From assembly GCA_023420935.1 (NCBI GenBank), contig JAEZUR010000041.1:1-20762 (forward strand): DNA of 20,762 nucleotides, given 5' to 3'. Under the pieces are notes generated by a model. The model had not been told where the DNA came from. It was given only the letters and a program-made list of their open reading frames with translations, and ran no database searches. The DNA comes from Bacillota bacterium. Its GTDB lineage: Bacteria; Bacillota; Clostridia; Lachnospirales; Lachnospiraceae. A program made the position numbers and the translations under genes. Shown here one piece after another: positions 5,756 through 13,889 of the stretch. How positions within the stretch are numbered: position 1 is the stretch's first letter; each line of letters opens with the position of its first letter.

Positions 5756-7843
5756 ATGAATACAACTGAACATATAACGAATAAAGGACAAGTTACATCC
5801 CGTATTCCTAATAGTTTAATCAATGAAAAATCACCCTATCTTTTACAGCACGCATATAACCCTGTGAAATGGTATCCTTGGGGACAGGAAGCTTTCGAAC
5901 TTGCCAAAAGAGAAAACAAACCAATCTTTCTGAGTATCGGCTATTCTACTTGTCACTGGTGCCATGTGATGGAGCGGGAAAGTTTTGAAGATGAACAGGT
6001 AGCAGAAGCTTTAAACAATTCCTTTATTTCTATTAAGGTGGATCGAGAAGAAAGACCAGATATTGATCATATCTATATGAATGTGTGCCAAGCACTTACT
6101 GGTAGTGGTGGATGGCCTCTTACCATATTTATGGACGCAGATAAAAAACCATTTTTTGCAGGTACTTACTTTCCTAAAACAGATCGGCTAGGAATGCAGG
6201 GATTATTATCTCTACTTCAAAATGTAAAAAAAGCTTGGTCTGGAAATCCAGAGTACCTAAAACGATCTAGCAAACAAATTATGGAGTTAATTCATAGAGA
6301 GGAAGAAGAACAACAAAGCGAAACGAAGCTTGACTTAGTCCAGGCTGCTTTTGCTGGATTTCAAGCTGATATGGATTATGAGTATGGAGGGTTTGGAGGT
6401 GCTCCTAAGTTTCCAACTCCTCATAATCTGTTTTTTCTGTTGCGCTACTGGTATAAAACGAAAGAGGAATCCGCATTATATATGGTTGACAAGACCTTAG
6501 AATCTATGTATAAGGGTGGCATTTTTGATCACATAGGTTATGGTTTTAGTCGTTATTCCATAGACGAGCAATGGCTTGTACCACATTTTGAGAAAATGCT
6601 TTATGATAATGCACTGTTATCCATTGCTTATCTAGAAACATATCAAATTACAGGAAAACAAACTTATGCTAAGGTAGCACAACAGATTTTTACCTATGTT
6701 TTACGTGATATGACTTCAGCAGAAGGTGGATTTTACTCAGCTGAAGATGCTGATTCTGAAGGTGTGGAAGGTAAGTTTTATCTTTGGAGTGTAGATGAAA
6801 TAAAGGAAGTGTTAAAAGGATCAGAAGCTGACCAATTTTGTAAGATATTTGACATAACAACAGAAGGTAATTTTGAAAGTAAAAATATTCTAAATATGTT
6901 AAAAACGGATTATCCCAATTGGAATGACGAATTTATAAATCAGTGTAGAGATAAATTATTTGATATACGGACACAGAGAATTCATCCACATAAGGATGAT
7001 AAAATATTAACTTCATGGAATGGTTTAATGATTGCTGCTTTAGCAATTGGCGGGAAGTTACTACATTGTAAAGATTATATTACGGCAGCAGAACGTGCAG
7101 TATCATTTGTGAACACGAATATGATTCGAGAAGATGGAAGATTACTCGCTAGATATCGTGATGGAGAAGCCGCATTTCCGGGATATATTGATGATTATGC
7201 GTTTTTGATCTGGGGGTTAATTGAATTATATGAGACAACGTTCAAACCAGATTATTTAAAACAGGCAGTGGAACTTAATAAAGATTTATTATACTATTTT
7301 TGGGACAGTAAGAATGGCGGATTATATGTATACGGTAGTGATGGAGAGCAATTGATTACTAGACCAAAAGAAGTCTATGACGGAGCAACACCGTCAGGAA
7401 ATTCTGTATCCGCATTAAATTTTTTACGTTTAGCAAGATTAACCGGTAACTATGAACTGGAAGAGTATGCTCATAAAATTTTAGGAAGATTTCGTAACAC
7501 CATTGCAAATTATCCCAAGGGATACTCCTATGCATTAATGGCATTATTATTTGCAGAGTCAGGTAGTAAAGAAGTGGTGATTATTACAGATAAAATAACA
7601 GACGAAGCGAAAGAAATGATTGATTCCGTTCAGGAGGAATTCAGCCCGTTTACAGTATCTTTGTTATACTCAAGTGAAAATGAGTCAATGAAAGAAGTAG
7701 CCCCTTTTATTTCACAATACCAAACTGTGAATGGTAAGCCTACTGCATATATATGTGAAAACTTTTCATGCCATGCTCCTGTGACGGACCGTGAATTATT
7801 AATAAGAACATTACATGTAGTTGAGAATATCCCAAATGTATAG
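5756..7843 (+). CDS. YyaL/SPATA20-type thioredoxin-domain protein (DUF255)
   Basis: 695 residues, the usual length of this family. Residues about 19-185 form a thioredoxin-like domain with STCHWCHVM, giving a redox-type CHWC pair (C66, C69), followed by FEDEQVA, VDREERPDID and GGWPLTIFMD, all family hallmarks. Residues about 205-560 form an (alpha/alpha)6-barrel domain related to N-acylglucosamine 2-epimerases (GGAPKFPTPHN, VPHFEKMLYDNA, YSAEDADSEGVEGKFYLW, KILTSWNGLMIAALA). The C-terminal segment ends with CENFSCHAPV, also conserved. Its biochemical activity is not established in bacteria; the domain set suggests a redox-linked or carbohydrate-binding role in the cytoplasm. AAGGAG lies 9 bases before the ATG. 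The P450 gene follows after 32 bases. Confidence 0.92.
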   Translation: MNTTEHITNKGQVTSRIPNSLINEKSPYLLQHAYNPVKWYPWGQEAFELAKRENKPIFLSIGYSTCHWCHVMERESFEDEQVAEALNNSFISIKVDREERPDIDHIYMNVCQALTGSGGWPLTIFMDADKKPFFAGTYFPKTDRLGMQGLLSLLQNVKKAWSGNPEYLKRSSKQIMELIHREEEEQQSETKLDLVQAAFAGFQADMDYEYGGFGGAPKFPTPHNLFFLLRYWYKTKEESALYMVDKTLESMYKGGIFDHIGYGFSRYSIDEQWLVPHFEKMLYDNALLSIAYLETYQITGKQTYAKVAQQIFTYVLRDMTSAEGGFYSAEDADSEGVEGKFYLWSVDEIKEVLKGSEADQFCKIFDITTEGNFESKNILNMLKTDYPNWNDEFINQCRDKLFDIRTQRIHPHKDDKILTSWNGLMIAALAIGGKLLHCKDYITAAERAVSFVNTNMIREDGRLLARYRDGEAAFPGYIDDYAFLIWGLIELYETTFKPDYLKQAVELNKDLLYYFWDSKNGGLYVYGSDGEQLITRPKEVYDGATPSGNSVSALNFLRLARLTGNYELEEYAHKILGRFRNTIANYPKGYSYALMALLFAESGSKEVVIITDKITDEAKEMIDSVQEEFSPFTVSLLYSSENESMKEVAPFISQYQTVNGKPTAYICENFSCHAPVTDRELLIRTLHVVENIPNV

Positions 7844-7875
7844 CAAATTATTACAATTAATATGGAGGACGAAAA

Positions 7876-9135
7876 ATGAAAATTAGAAAACAAATGATCT
7901 GTGATAGAAGAAATATAGAAAGTAGTCCTTTGCTATTATTAGAAGGCTATAACTTTATATCAAAGAGATGTCGTAAATATGGTACAAATGTATTTCAGAC
8001 GCGTTTATTATGTCATAAAGTAATCTGTATGAAGGGTGCTGATGCAGCAAAACTTTTTTATGATGAAAGGTATTTCAAAAGAAAAGGCGTTGCTCCCAAA
8101 ATGATTCAGAAAACGTTATTTGGTCAGCATGGAGTGCAAGGCTTGGATGGGATGGAACATAAACAAAGAAAGCAGATGTTTATGTCTATTATGACTCCAG
8201 AGAATATGGAGCTACTAACTAAAATCACCAAAGAAAAATGGGAATTTTATAGTCAAAGATGGGAAAACGAGGGAAACATTCTATTGTTTGACCAAGTACA
8301 AGAAATCATGACAAAGGTTGCTTGTGAATGGGCTGGAGTATCAATCAAAGAGAGTGATATTCAATTAAGAGCAGATGATTTTGGTAAGATGGTGGATGGA
8401 TTCGGATCATTTGGCTGTCGATATTTCATGGGTAAATGTGCTAGAAATCGTACAGAAATATGGATAAAAGATATCATCAAGCAGATACGTTCCAATAAGA
8501 TTAAACCAGATAAAACTAGTGCTGCCTATACGATTGCCTGGAATTATGATGTGAATGGAGAACTTCTAAACGCTCAGATTGCAGCAGTAGAATTAATTAA
8601 TATTATCAGGCCAATCGTAGCCATAGCCACTTATATAACATTTGGAGCATTGGCCATGTACCGATACCCAAGATGTCTTAGAAAATTACAAACAAAGGAT
8701 GATGCGTATCCACTTATGTTTATACAAGAAGTACGAAGATATTATCCCTTTGCACCATTTGTGGGAGCACGCGTGAAAAAAAGTTTCTATTGGAAAAACA
8801 TTTACTTTAAGCGGGGTATGATTGCGCTCTTTGACATTTATGGAACCAATCATGACCCAAGATATTGGGAATGGCCAAATAAATTTCATCCAGAAAGATT
8901 CGCCAATAAAAAAGACAATTTATATGCATTTGTACCCCAAGGCGGAGGCAATCCACACCAGGGTCATCGCTGTGCAGGTGAATTAGTAACCATCAATATT
9001 ATGAAAGAAAGTCTATTATTTTTGGCAAACAAATTGGAATATAGAGTTCCAAAACAAAACTTAAATTATTGTTTAAGAAGAATTCCTACCCTGCCAAGAA
9101 GTAGATTTAGGATAACGCAGATTCGGATAAAATAA
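7876..9135 (+). CDS. Cytochrome P450 of the CYP152 peroxygenase family (fatty-acid hydroxylase)
   Basis: 419 residues, similar in length to Bacillus P450 BS-beta (YbdT). CYP152 enzymes hydroxylate or decarboxylate fatty acids using H2O2 instead of O2 and a reductase. Landmarks match: QGLDGMEHKQRKQMF with Q88 and H95 (equivalent to Q85 and H92 of BS-beta), RPIVAI with R245 and P246 (R242 and P243 in BS-beta; the Arg binds the substrate carboxylate and replaces the usual P450 acid-alcohol pair), QEVRRYYPFAPFVGARV as the K-helix region, and the heme loop FVPQGGGNPHQGHRCAGE with ligand Cys366. No membrane anchor, so it is soluble. GGAGG lies shortly before the ATG, and the gene follows the YyaL-type gene by 32 bases, probably in one operon. 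A P450 is uncommon in an anaerobic clostridium, so horizontal gain is possible. Confidence 0.9.
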   Translation: MKIRKQMICDRRNIESSPLLLLEGYNFISKRCRKYGTNVFQTRLLCHKVICMKGADAAKLFYDERYFKRKGVAPKMIQKTLFGQHGVQGLDGMEHKQRKQMFMSIMTPENMELLTKITKEKWEFYSQRWENEGNILLFDQVQEIMTKVACEWAGVSIKESDIQLRADDFGKMVDGFGSFGCRYFMGKCARNRTEIWIKDIIKQIRSNKIKPDKTSAAYTIAWNYDVNGELLNAQIAAVELINIIRPIVAIATYITFGALAMYRYPRCLRKLQTKDDAYPLMFIQEVRRYYPFAPFVGARVKKSFYWKNIYFKRGMIALFDIYGTNHDPRYWEWPNKFHPERFANKKDNLYAFVPQGGGNPHQGHRCAGELVTINIMKESLLFLANKLEYRVPKQNLNYCLRRIPTLPRSRFRITQIRIK

Positions 9136-9159
9136 GCTTATTAGATTTAAAGTTAATAA

Positions 9160-9188
9160 TTGGATTTTGCTTCTCTATCGCTTATAAT
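9160..9188 (+). promoter_or_regulatory. Sigma-A promoter of the lipoprotein gene
   Basis: TTGGAT at 9160-9165, 17-base spacer, TATAAT at 9183-9188. The -10 box lies inside a perfect dyad CTTATAA-TAT-TTATAAG (9181-9197) that could be an operator. Confidence 0.65.
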
Positions 9189-9219
9189 ATTTATAAGATA
9201 AGGAGGAGAGTACACATCT

Positions 9220-9987
9220 ATGAAAAGGAAATTAATCAATTTATTGTTTGGTTTAATAGTGGTAATCAGTATTGCTGGTTGTAAAAACAAAGGAATTAGT
9301 GTATTGGATGAACAAACTCCTACTCAATCCATTCAACCAGAAGTGACAGAACAAACAGCTGTAACCAATACCTACCAACCAGAAGAAAACTATGTGATCG
9401 AAGCACAAACTTATGAAAAAGATTTAGTTAAATTAATTTATCCTAAGATTATTAACTTGAGTAATAAAACTCTGGAAGAGCAATGTAATGAAATATTGGA
9501 GAGTTACGCCATGGGTGATATACAGAATTTTGGAACGGAAGATACGTATGAATTAGCCTATGAAGTAACAACGCAAACAAAGGATATGATATCAATTATT
9601 CTTAGGGGTTACATTAATTTCAAACAATCTGCTCATCCAAGTGTTGTAGTCTATACTCTTAATGTTGACTTAACAAAAGGTAAAATAATACGTTTAGCCA
9701 ATGTAAAAGATGTAAATGAATTAGCTAAAATATTATATAGTAAAAAGGGTTATAAAATTTGTGATAGTGATGGAAATGAGGTAGAGGATGAATGGAAATC
9801 ATCTGTATGGGATTTCTTATCACAGTATACGGAAGAATCTCTTGCAGATGAGCTTAGAACTTATGATGTGGATAGTAAAGAAGATATTGGTACGTTAGGA
9901 TATTCTTATTATAAAGATGATCATTTATATATTTGTATGAGCGTACCACATGTAATGGGAGATGTTATTATTTTTATGATGGAATAA
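9220..9987 (+). CDS. Lipoprotein with DUF4163/DUF3298 (PdaC/RsiV-like) domain
   Basis: 255 residues. The signal peptide MKRKLINLLFGLIVVISIAGC ends in lipobox IAGC, so Cys21 would be lipidated and the protein tethered outside the membrane. A Thr/Gln/Pro-rich linker follows (about 28-58). From about residue 60 the protein resembles the paired DUF4163/DUF3298 fold of RsiV and PdaC: NKTLEEQCNEIL, then QSAHPSVVVYTLNVDLTKGKII (137-157), whose HP and D-x3-G motif are typical. Such domains bind ligands such as lysozyme in RsiV or occur beside deacetylases in PdaC; neither a sigma factor nor a deacetylase is next door, so the function is open. AAGGAGGAG precedes the ATG. It is transcribed alone, from 9160-9188 to the terminator at 10003. 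Confidence 0.75.
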   Translation: MKRKLINLLFGLIVVISIAGCKNKGISVLDEQTPTQSIQPEVTEQTAVTNTYQPEENYVIEAQTYEKDLVKLIYPKIINLSNKTLEEQCNEILESYAMGDIQNFGTEDTYELAYEVTTQTKDMISIILRGYINFKQSAHPSVVVYTLNVDLTKGKIIRLANVKDVNELAKILYSKKGYKICDSDGNEVEDEWKSSVWDFLSQYTEESLADELRTYDVDSKEDIGTLGYSYYKDDHLYICMSVPHVMGDVIIFMME

Positions 9988-10002
9988 TTCGGGATGGGAT
10001 TT

Positions 10003-10046
10003 GGCTTTTGCAAACTAGATTATAGTAATGCAGAAGCCATTTTTTT
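10003..10046 (+). terminator. Rho-independent terminator after the lipoprotein gene
   Basis: GGCTTTTGCA (10003-10012) pairs with TGCAGAAGCC (10029-10038), with one G-T pair, and is followed by A and seven T residues. Confidence 0.85.
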
Positions 10047-10095
10047 GATTGTTGAGTCAAGTGTTGAACCATTTTATCACTTTTATTTAAAAAGA

Positions 10096-10126
10096 TTGAC
10101 TTTTAGTGCACTTTAGGGTTTAAAAT
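10096..10126 (+). promoter_or_regulatory. MerR-type promoter with 19-bp spacer, SDR-ThuA operon
   Basis: TTGACT at 10096-10101, a 19-base spacer, TAAAAT at 10121-10126. The spacer holds the palindrome AGTGCACT (10105-10112) near its centre. Overlong spacers with a central dyad are the mark of promoters that MerR-family activators untwist; the layout recalls AdhR/NmlR-type sites. No MerR gene lies in this window. An alternative reading with 17 bases and TTTAAA (10119-10124) is weaker. Confidence 0.5.
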
Positions 10127-10179
10127 ATGACCAGTGGAGATATTTAATAAATATTCTACAATTAAGGAGGGTTTACATT

Positions 10180-10899
10180 ATGAATAAATACGCATTGGTT
10201 ACTGGATGTGACCACGGTTTAGGGTATGCGTTGGTAGTCAAGTTAATAACTGAAGGTTATATTGTATTTGCTGGCTGTTATTTTAATTCCTTTGAACATT
10301 TTCAGCCTTATAAAGAACAATATAAGGATAATCTTCATTTGTTTTGTTTAGATATATCAGATACTCAGAGTGTTTTAAAAGTAAAGGAATATATTGCCAC
10401 GCAAACTGATTACATAGATATACTAATTAATAATGCTGGGATACTTGGAGATATTGAAGATACCATTGAAGACCAATTAGATTTTGATGCGATAGAACAG
10501 GTAATTCGTGTAAATGCAATTGGTACACTGAAGGTCACGAACACATTATTTCCTTACTTGCGAAATGGTAATGGGAAGTTGATATTAACCATATCTTCAG
10601 AAGCAGGAAGCATCGAAGATTGTAATCGAGAATCTTGGTTTGGCTATTGTATGTCTAAAACAGCTATTAATATGGAATCTGCTCTGATTCAAAATAAATT
10701 TTATAAATACAATGGACAAGTGATGGTGGTACATCCTGGATGGATGAAAACTTATATGAGAGGTAAATTAGATGAAAATGCAGAAATAACTCCGGAGTAT
10801 TCAGCAGAATGCATTTGGAAGTTAATAGAGAATAGGATAATGTATAAAAGCGAAAAGCCAGTCTATCTTGACTATAAAGGAAATAAATTAAATTGGTAG
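10180..10899 (+). CDS. Short-chain dehydrogenase/reductase (SDR)
   Basis: 239 residues, classical SDR length. Features in order: cofactor motif TGCDHGLG (8-15), DIS after the third strand (58-60), NNAG (84-87), VNAIGT with the structural Asn112, ISSEAGS with catalytic Ser (139-140), and YCMSK with Tyr156 and Lys160. All of the catalytic tetrad is present, so an active NAD(P)H-dependent oxidoreductase is expected in the cytoplasm. The residues do not show the substrate. TAAGGAGGG precedes the ATG. The ThuA-like gene follows after 12 bases. The stretched MerR-type promoter upstream suggests induction by a small molecule such as an aldehyde or other electrophile. Confidence 0.9.
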   Translation: MNKYALVTGCDHGLGYALVVKLITEGYIVFAGCYFNSFEHFQPYKEQYKDNLHLFCLDISDTQSVLKVKEYIATQTDYIDILINNAGILGDIEDTIEDQLDFDAIEQVIRVNAIGTLKVTNTLFPYLRNGNGKLILTISSEAGSIEDCNRESWFGYCMSKTAINMESALIQNKFYKYNGQVMVVHPGWMKTYMRGKLDENAEITPEYSAECIWKLIENRIMYKSEKPVYLDYKGNKLNW

Positions 10900-10911
10900 G
10901 AGGAATTTAAG

Positions 10912-11544
10912 ATGGAACAGAAGAAAAGAATACTTATATTAGGCGATAATCTAGATGCACCATATCATCCTTTACATGGAGTGGATGAGCAATTCAAAAT
11001 AATATTAGGTTACGATTATACACTCGAGTTTAGTGATGAATATTTAAATATTGATATAGATACCATGAATTCATTCAGCATGATTCTATCCTATATTGAT
11101 TGTTGGAACAAAGCTTTAAATGTTGGTTTTTCAGCTGCTCTTACTACATATGTTACAAATGGTGGCTCACTTCTGATCATTCATAATGGGATTTCAATCC
11201 AAAGTAAATACGAATTGGCTCAGTTACTGGGTGCAAAGTTTCTAAATCATCCAGAGCGATGTAATTTGACCTATACAGACTTTAACCAAGAACATCCGAT
11301 TATGAAAGGGACTGCCTCGTTTGAATTATTTGAGGAACCATATCAGTTTGAATTTGATCCATTTACAGAAAAAGAAATCTTATTTTATTATACTTACGAA
11401 AATAAGAAAATTCCTGCTGCATGGGCGCATGAGTATGGAAAGGGAAGAGTTGTTTACCTATCTCCAGGTCATGAGGCTATCATATTTGGTGATGAAAGCT
11501 ACAGTAGAATTATTAAAAATAGTGCTTCGTGGTTAATAAAATAA
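10912..11544 (+). CDS. ThuA-like domain protein (class I glutamine amidotransferase-like fold)
   Basis: 210 residues matching the ThuA family, named after a trehalose-utilisation gene and related in fold to class I amidotransferases. Seen here: RILILGDN (6-13), LTTYVTNGGSLLIIHNG (77-93), a disrupted form of the V-x2-GGG-xx-xxH strand-turn, HPIMKG (128-133), and PAAWAHEYGKGRVVYLSPGHE (168-188), a typical family C-terminal signature. No Cys-His-Glu catalytic triad is obvious. Members often sit beside sugar dehydrogenases and carbohydrate genes, which agrees with the SDR directly upstream (12-base gap, GGAGG ribosome site). The exact reaction is unknown. Confidence 0.8.
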   Translation: MEQKKRILILGDNLDAPYHPLHGVDEQFKIILGYDYTLEFSDEYLNIDIDTMNSFSMILSYIDCWNKALNVGFSAALTTYVTNGGSLLIIHNGISIQSKYELAQLLGAKFLNHPERCNLTYTDFNQEHPIMKGTASFELFEEPYQFEFDPFTEKEILFYYTYENKKIPAAWAHEYGKGRVVYLSPGHEAIIFGDESYSRIIKNSASWLIK

Positions 11545-11566
11545 TTAAAACAGTAACATGTGAATG

Positions 11567-11616
11567 AAAAATGAGTAATCAATGCTATGTCAGATTGATT
11601 ACTCATTTTTTATTTT
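11567..11616. terminator. Rho-independent terminator after the SDR-ThuA operon
   Basis: AAAAATGAGTAATCAAT-type left arm (11567-11583) pairs with ATTGATTACTCATTTTT (11594-11610), 10-base loop, then TATTTT. The stem is perfect over at least 13 pairs plus the A/T extension. Confidence 0.9.
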
Positions 11617-11637
11617 AAAATATGCTTAAAATAAGTA

Positions 11638-11666
11638 TTGACTTTTAAACAAAAACATATTATCAT
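11638..11666 (+). promoter_or_regulatory. Sigma-A promoter of the amino-acid ABC operon
   Basis: TTGACT at 11638-11643, 17-base spacer, TATCAT at 11661-11666. Transcription would start near 11673, at the edge of the dyad at 11674-11697. Confidence 0.75.
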
Positions 11667-11673
11667 ATGGAAC

Positions 11674-11697
11674 ATACAAATCCTATGGGAATAGTAT
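11674..11697 (+). promoter_or_regulatory. Operator-like dyad over the ABC operon start site
   Basis: A 24-base imperfect palindrome, 9 of 12 positions paired, with outer arms ATAC/GTAT and inner arms TCC/GGA. It sits directly after the -10 box, a position where a repressor would act. A cysteine-responsive Rrf2-type regulator is a guess based on the CjaA-like binding protein downstream. Confidence 0.4.
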
Positions 11698-11721
11698 AGA
11701 ATAAATAAAAGGAGATGTATA

Positions 11722-11805
11722 ATGTTCAATTGGAAGCAATATAATGCAATCAAAGGATTAATACATATCAGACCTTATCAAAATCTTAGAAAAGAGGTTG
11801 CATGA
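11722..11805 (+). CDS. 27-codon leader ORF coupled to the permease gene
   Basis: Starts MFNWKQYNAIKGLIHI and ends LRKEVA-stop; basic (four Lys/Arg in the last third plus K5 and K11). AAAAGGAG lies 7-8 bases before the ATG, a far stronger ribosome site than that of the permease. Its TGA overlaps the permease ATG (ATGA at 11802-11805), so translation of the leader should feed ribosomes to the permease. It contains no run of Cys, Met or another single amino acid, so classical attenuation is not suggested. It may be a coupling leader or a small protein; I recognise no family. Confidence 0.5.
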   Translation: MFNWKQYNAIKGLIHIRPYQNLRKEVA

Positions 11806-12464
11806 TGAATATAGAATTTATACAAGAACACATACCACTTTATATTGATGCTGCATTGCTAACAGTAAGAATCGCCTTACTCGGTATTCTGTTTTCAACG
11901 ATGGTCGGATTGATATGTAGCCTAATAAGATATTATAAAATCCCAATATTACATAGAATCATAGGAATTTATATTGAATTATCTAGGAACACACCGTTAT
12001 TAATTCAATTGTTTTTTCTTTACTTCGGCTTACCAAAGCTTGGAATAATCTTAAGCTCGGAGACTTGTGCAATCGTAGGATTGGTTTTTCTTGGTGGAAG
12101 TTATATGTCAGAAGCTTTTCGAAGCGGTTTAGAAGCTGTATCAGAAACGCAAACAGAATCGGGACTCAGTTTAGGATTAACGAGACTACAAATACTTCGT
12201 TATATTACCCTACCCCAGGCAATCTCAACTTCCGTACCTGCATTTAGTGCAAATGTAATCTTCTTAATTAAGGAGACTTCTGTATTTAGTGCTGTTGCAT
12301 TAGCTGATTTAATGTATGTAGCAAAAGACTTAATAGGCTTATATTATGAAACAGATGAAGCATTACTTTTATTAGTTATTGCATACGGCATTATTTTATT
12401 ACCGATATCCATTCTGTTCAGTTTGATTGAGAGGAGGCTAAGATATGCAGGATTTGGGAATTGA
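11802..12464 (+). CDS. Polar amino-acid ABC transporter permease 1 (HisM/GlnP type)
   Basis: 220 residues with about five membrane segments. The N-terminal region (LLTVRIALLGILFSTMVGLICSLIRYYK) and ELSRNTPLLIQLFFLYFGLPK are hallmarks of HisMQ/GlnP permeases. The cytoplasmic EAA loop, which docks onto the ATPase, reads ESGLSLGLTRLQILRYITLPQAI (about 127-149). It probably forms a heterodimer with permease 2. The ATG overlaps the stop of a small leader ORF; AGAGG lies 4 bases before the start. The 3' end overlaps permease 2 by 20 bases. Substrate is inferred as cysteine or cystine from the binding protein encoded downstream. Confidence 0.9.
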   Translation: MMNIEFIQEHIPLYIDAALLTVRIALLGILFSTMVGLICSLIRYYKIPILHRIIGIYIELSRNTPLLIQLFFLYFGLPKLGIILSSETCAIVGLVFLGGSYMSEAFRSGLEAVSETQTESGLSLGLTRLQILRYITLPQAISTSVPAFSANVIFLIKETSVFSAVALADLMYVAKDLIGLYYETDEALLLLVIAYGIILLPISILFSLIERRLRYAGFGN

Positions 12465-13140
12465 TGTTTTATTTCAAGGAAGAAATTTTATAAGGTTGTT
12501 AGAAGGGTTATGGGTAACTGTAAGAATTTCTTTAATTTCGGTAGCGATATCCGTTTTTCTTGGGGTTTTACTTGGAATGATAATGACATTGAAAAATCCA
12601 ATCATTAAAATTACCACTCGCGCCTATCTAGAATTTATTCGTATTATGCCTCAATTGGTATTGTTGTTCCTAGTTTACTTCGGTTTAACAAAAGCTTTTC
12701 AGATACACCTTTCCGGTGAGATATCAGCAATCATTGTGTTTTCCTTATGGGGAACAGCGGAAATGGGTGATTTAGTTCGCAGTGCATTAATATCCATTCC
12801 AAAGCATCAATATGAGAGTGGGAAAGCCATTGGATTAACTACATTTCATATCTATTTATATATTATTATCCCACAGACCATTCAAAGATTGTTGCCACTT
12901 GCTATTAACTTGGTAACGAGAATGATCAAAACAACTTCGTTGGTTGTATTAATAGGTGTGGTTGAGATGGTGAAGGTTGGACAACAGATTATTGAGGCTA
13001 CTAGATTATCCACACCATCTGCAGCGGTTTGGATCTATGGAGTTATCTTTTTCCTTTATTTCTTGGTATGTTATCCAATTTCATTGCTTTCTAATAAGTT
13101 GGAAAAAATATGGGTTATACAAAAGGAGGCAGTTAAATGA
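12445..13140 (+). CDS. Polar amino-acid ABC transporter permease 2 (HisM/GlnP type)
   Basis: 231 residues, again about five membrane segments. Typical features are LEGLWVTVRISLISVAISVFLGVLLG, LEFIRIMPQLVLLFLVYFGL (the family normally reads RNTP or RGTP where this reads RIMP), and the EAA loop ESGKAIGLTTFHIYLYIIIPQTIQ. The start codon lies within the end of permease 1 (20-base overlap) and GAGAGGAGG precedes it, so the pair is translationally coupled. The stop overlaps the ATPase start by 4 bases (ATGA). Membrane partner of permease 1. Confidence 0.9.
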   Translation: MQDLGIDVLFQGRNFIRLLEGLWVTVRISLISVAISVFLGVLLGMIMTLKNPIIKITTRAYLEFIRIMPQLVLLFLVYFGLTKAFQIHLSGEISAIIVFSLWGTAEMGDLVRSALISIPKHQYESGKAIGLTTFHIYLYIIIPQTIQRLLPLAINLVTRMIKTTSLVVLIGVVEMVKVGQQIIEATRLSTPSAAVWIYGVIFFLYFLVCYPISLLSNKLEKIWVIQKEAVK

Positions 13141-13889
13141 AAACGACGGAAAAAGTATTAGAGATTGCTCATATAAAGAAAAAATTCGGTGATAGTGTTA
13201 TTTTAGATGATATTTCTCTAGATATACATAAAGGAGAAGTTGTTGTGGTATTAGGACCCTCTGGTTGTGGTAAGAGCACACTACTTCGATGTATCAATGG
13301 GCTGGAGCAGATTCAAGATGGAGAAATTTATTTAGATCAAGATATCATCAGCAATCAGTCCAAAAGTATGCACTTAGTGAGACAGAAAATAGGAATGGTG
13401 TTTCAAAGCTATGATCTATTTCCACACATGACTATTTTAGATAATATTTTATTAGGGCCGCTAAAAGCCCAAGGAAGAGACAAAAAAGAAGTGACGAAAG
13501 AGGCCGAGGAACTTCTTAAGAGAGTAGGACTTTTGGATAAGAGAGATGTATATCCAAGACAACTCTCAGGTGGCCAAAAGCAAAGAGCAGCTATCGTCAG
13601 AGCATTGTGTATGCATCCAGAAGTAATGCTATTTGACGAGGTAACGGCAGCACTAGACCCAGAGATGGTTCGTGAGGTGCTAGATGTAATGTTGGAATTA
13701 GCCAAAGAAGGAAGTACCATGATTATAGTGACCCATGAAATGCAGTTTGCACGTGCGATAGCTGACCGTATTATATTCTTAGATCATGGAAAAGTGGTAG
13801 AAGAAAGCGAACCAAGCGAATTCTTCACCAATCCTAAGACCGAAAGAGCAAAACAATTTTTAAATATTTTCGAGTTTGATGCTGTATAA
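13137..13889 (+). CDS. Polar amino-acid ABC transporter ATP-binding protein (GlnQ/TcyC type)
   Basis: 250 residues with the complete ABC ATPase set: Walker A GPSGCGKST (40-48), Q-loop Gln90 (FQSYDLFPHMT), signature LSGGQ (143-147), Walker B VMLFDE (163-168) followed by the D-loop ALDPE, and switch His200 (VTHEM). The DEVTAALDP wording is usual for the polar amino-acid subfamily. It powers uptake through the two permeases encoded just upstream. AAAGGAGG precedes the start, and the ATGA overlap with permease 2 shows coupling. The binding-protein gene follows after 78 bases. Confidence 0.95.
   Translation: MKTTEKVLEIAHIKKKFGDSVILDDISLDIHKGEVVVVLGPSGCGKSTLLRCINGLEQIQDGEIYLDQDIISNQSKSMHLVRQKIGMVFQSYDLFPHMTILDNILLGPLKAQGRDKKEVTKEAEELLKRVGLLDKRDVYPRQLSGGQKQRAAIVRALCMHPEVMLFDEVTAALDPEMVREVLDVMLELAKEGSTMIIVTHEMQFARAIADRIIFLDHGKVVEESEPSEFFTNPKTERAKQFLNIFEFDAV

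Noticed and set aside
13409..13720. A 103-residue antisense open frame inside the ABC ATPase gene
   Set aside because: It lies wholly opposite a gene with a complete set of ATPase motifs and shows no domain or ribosome site of its own.
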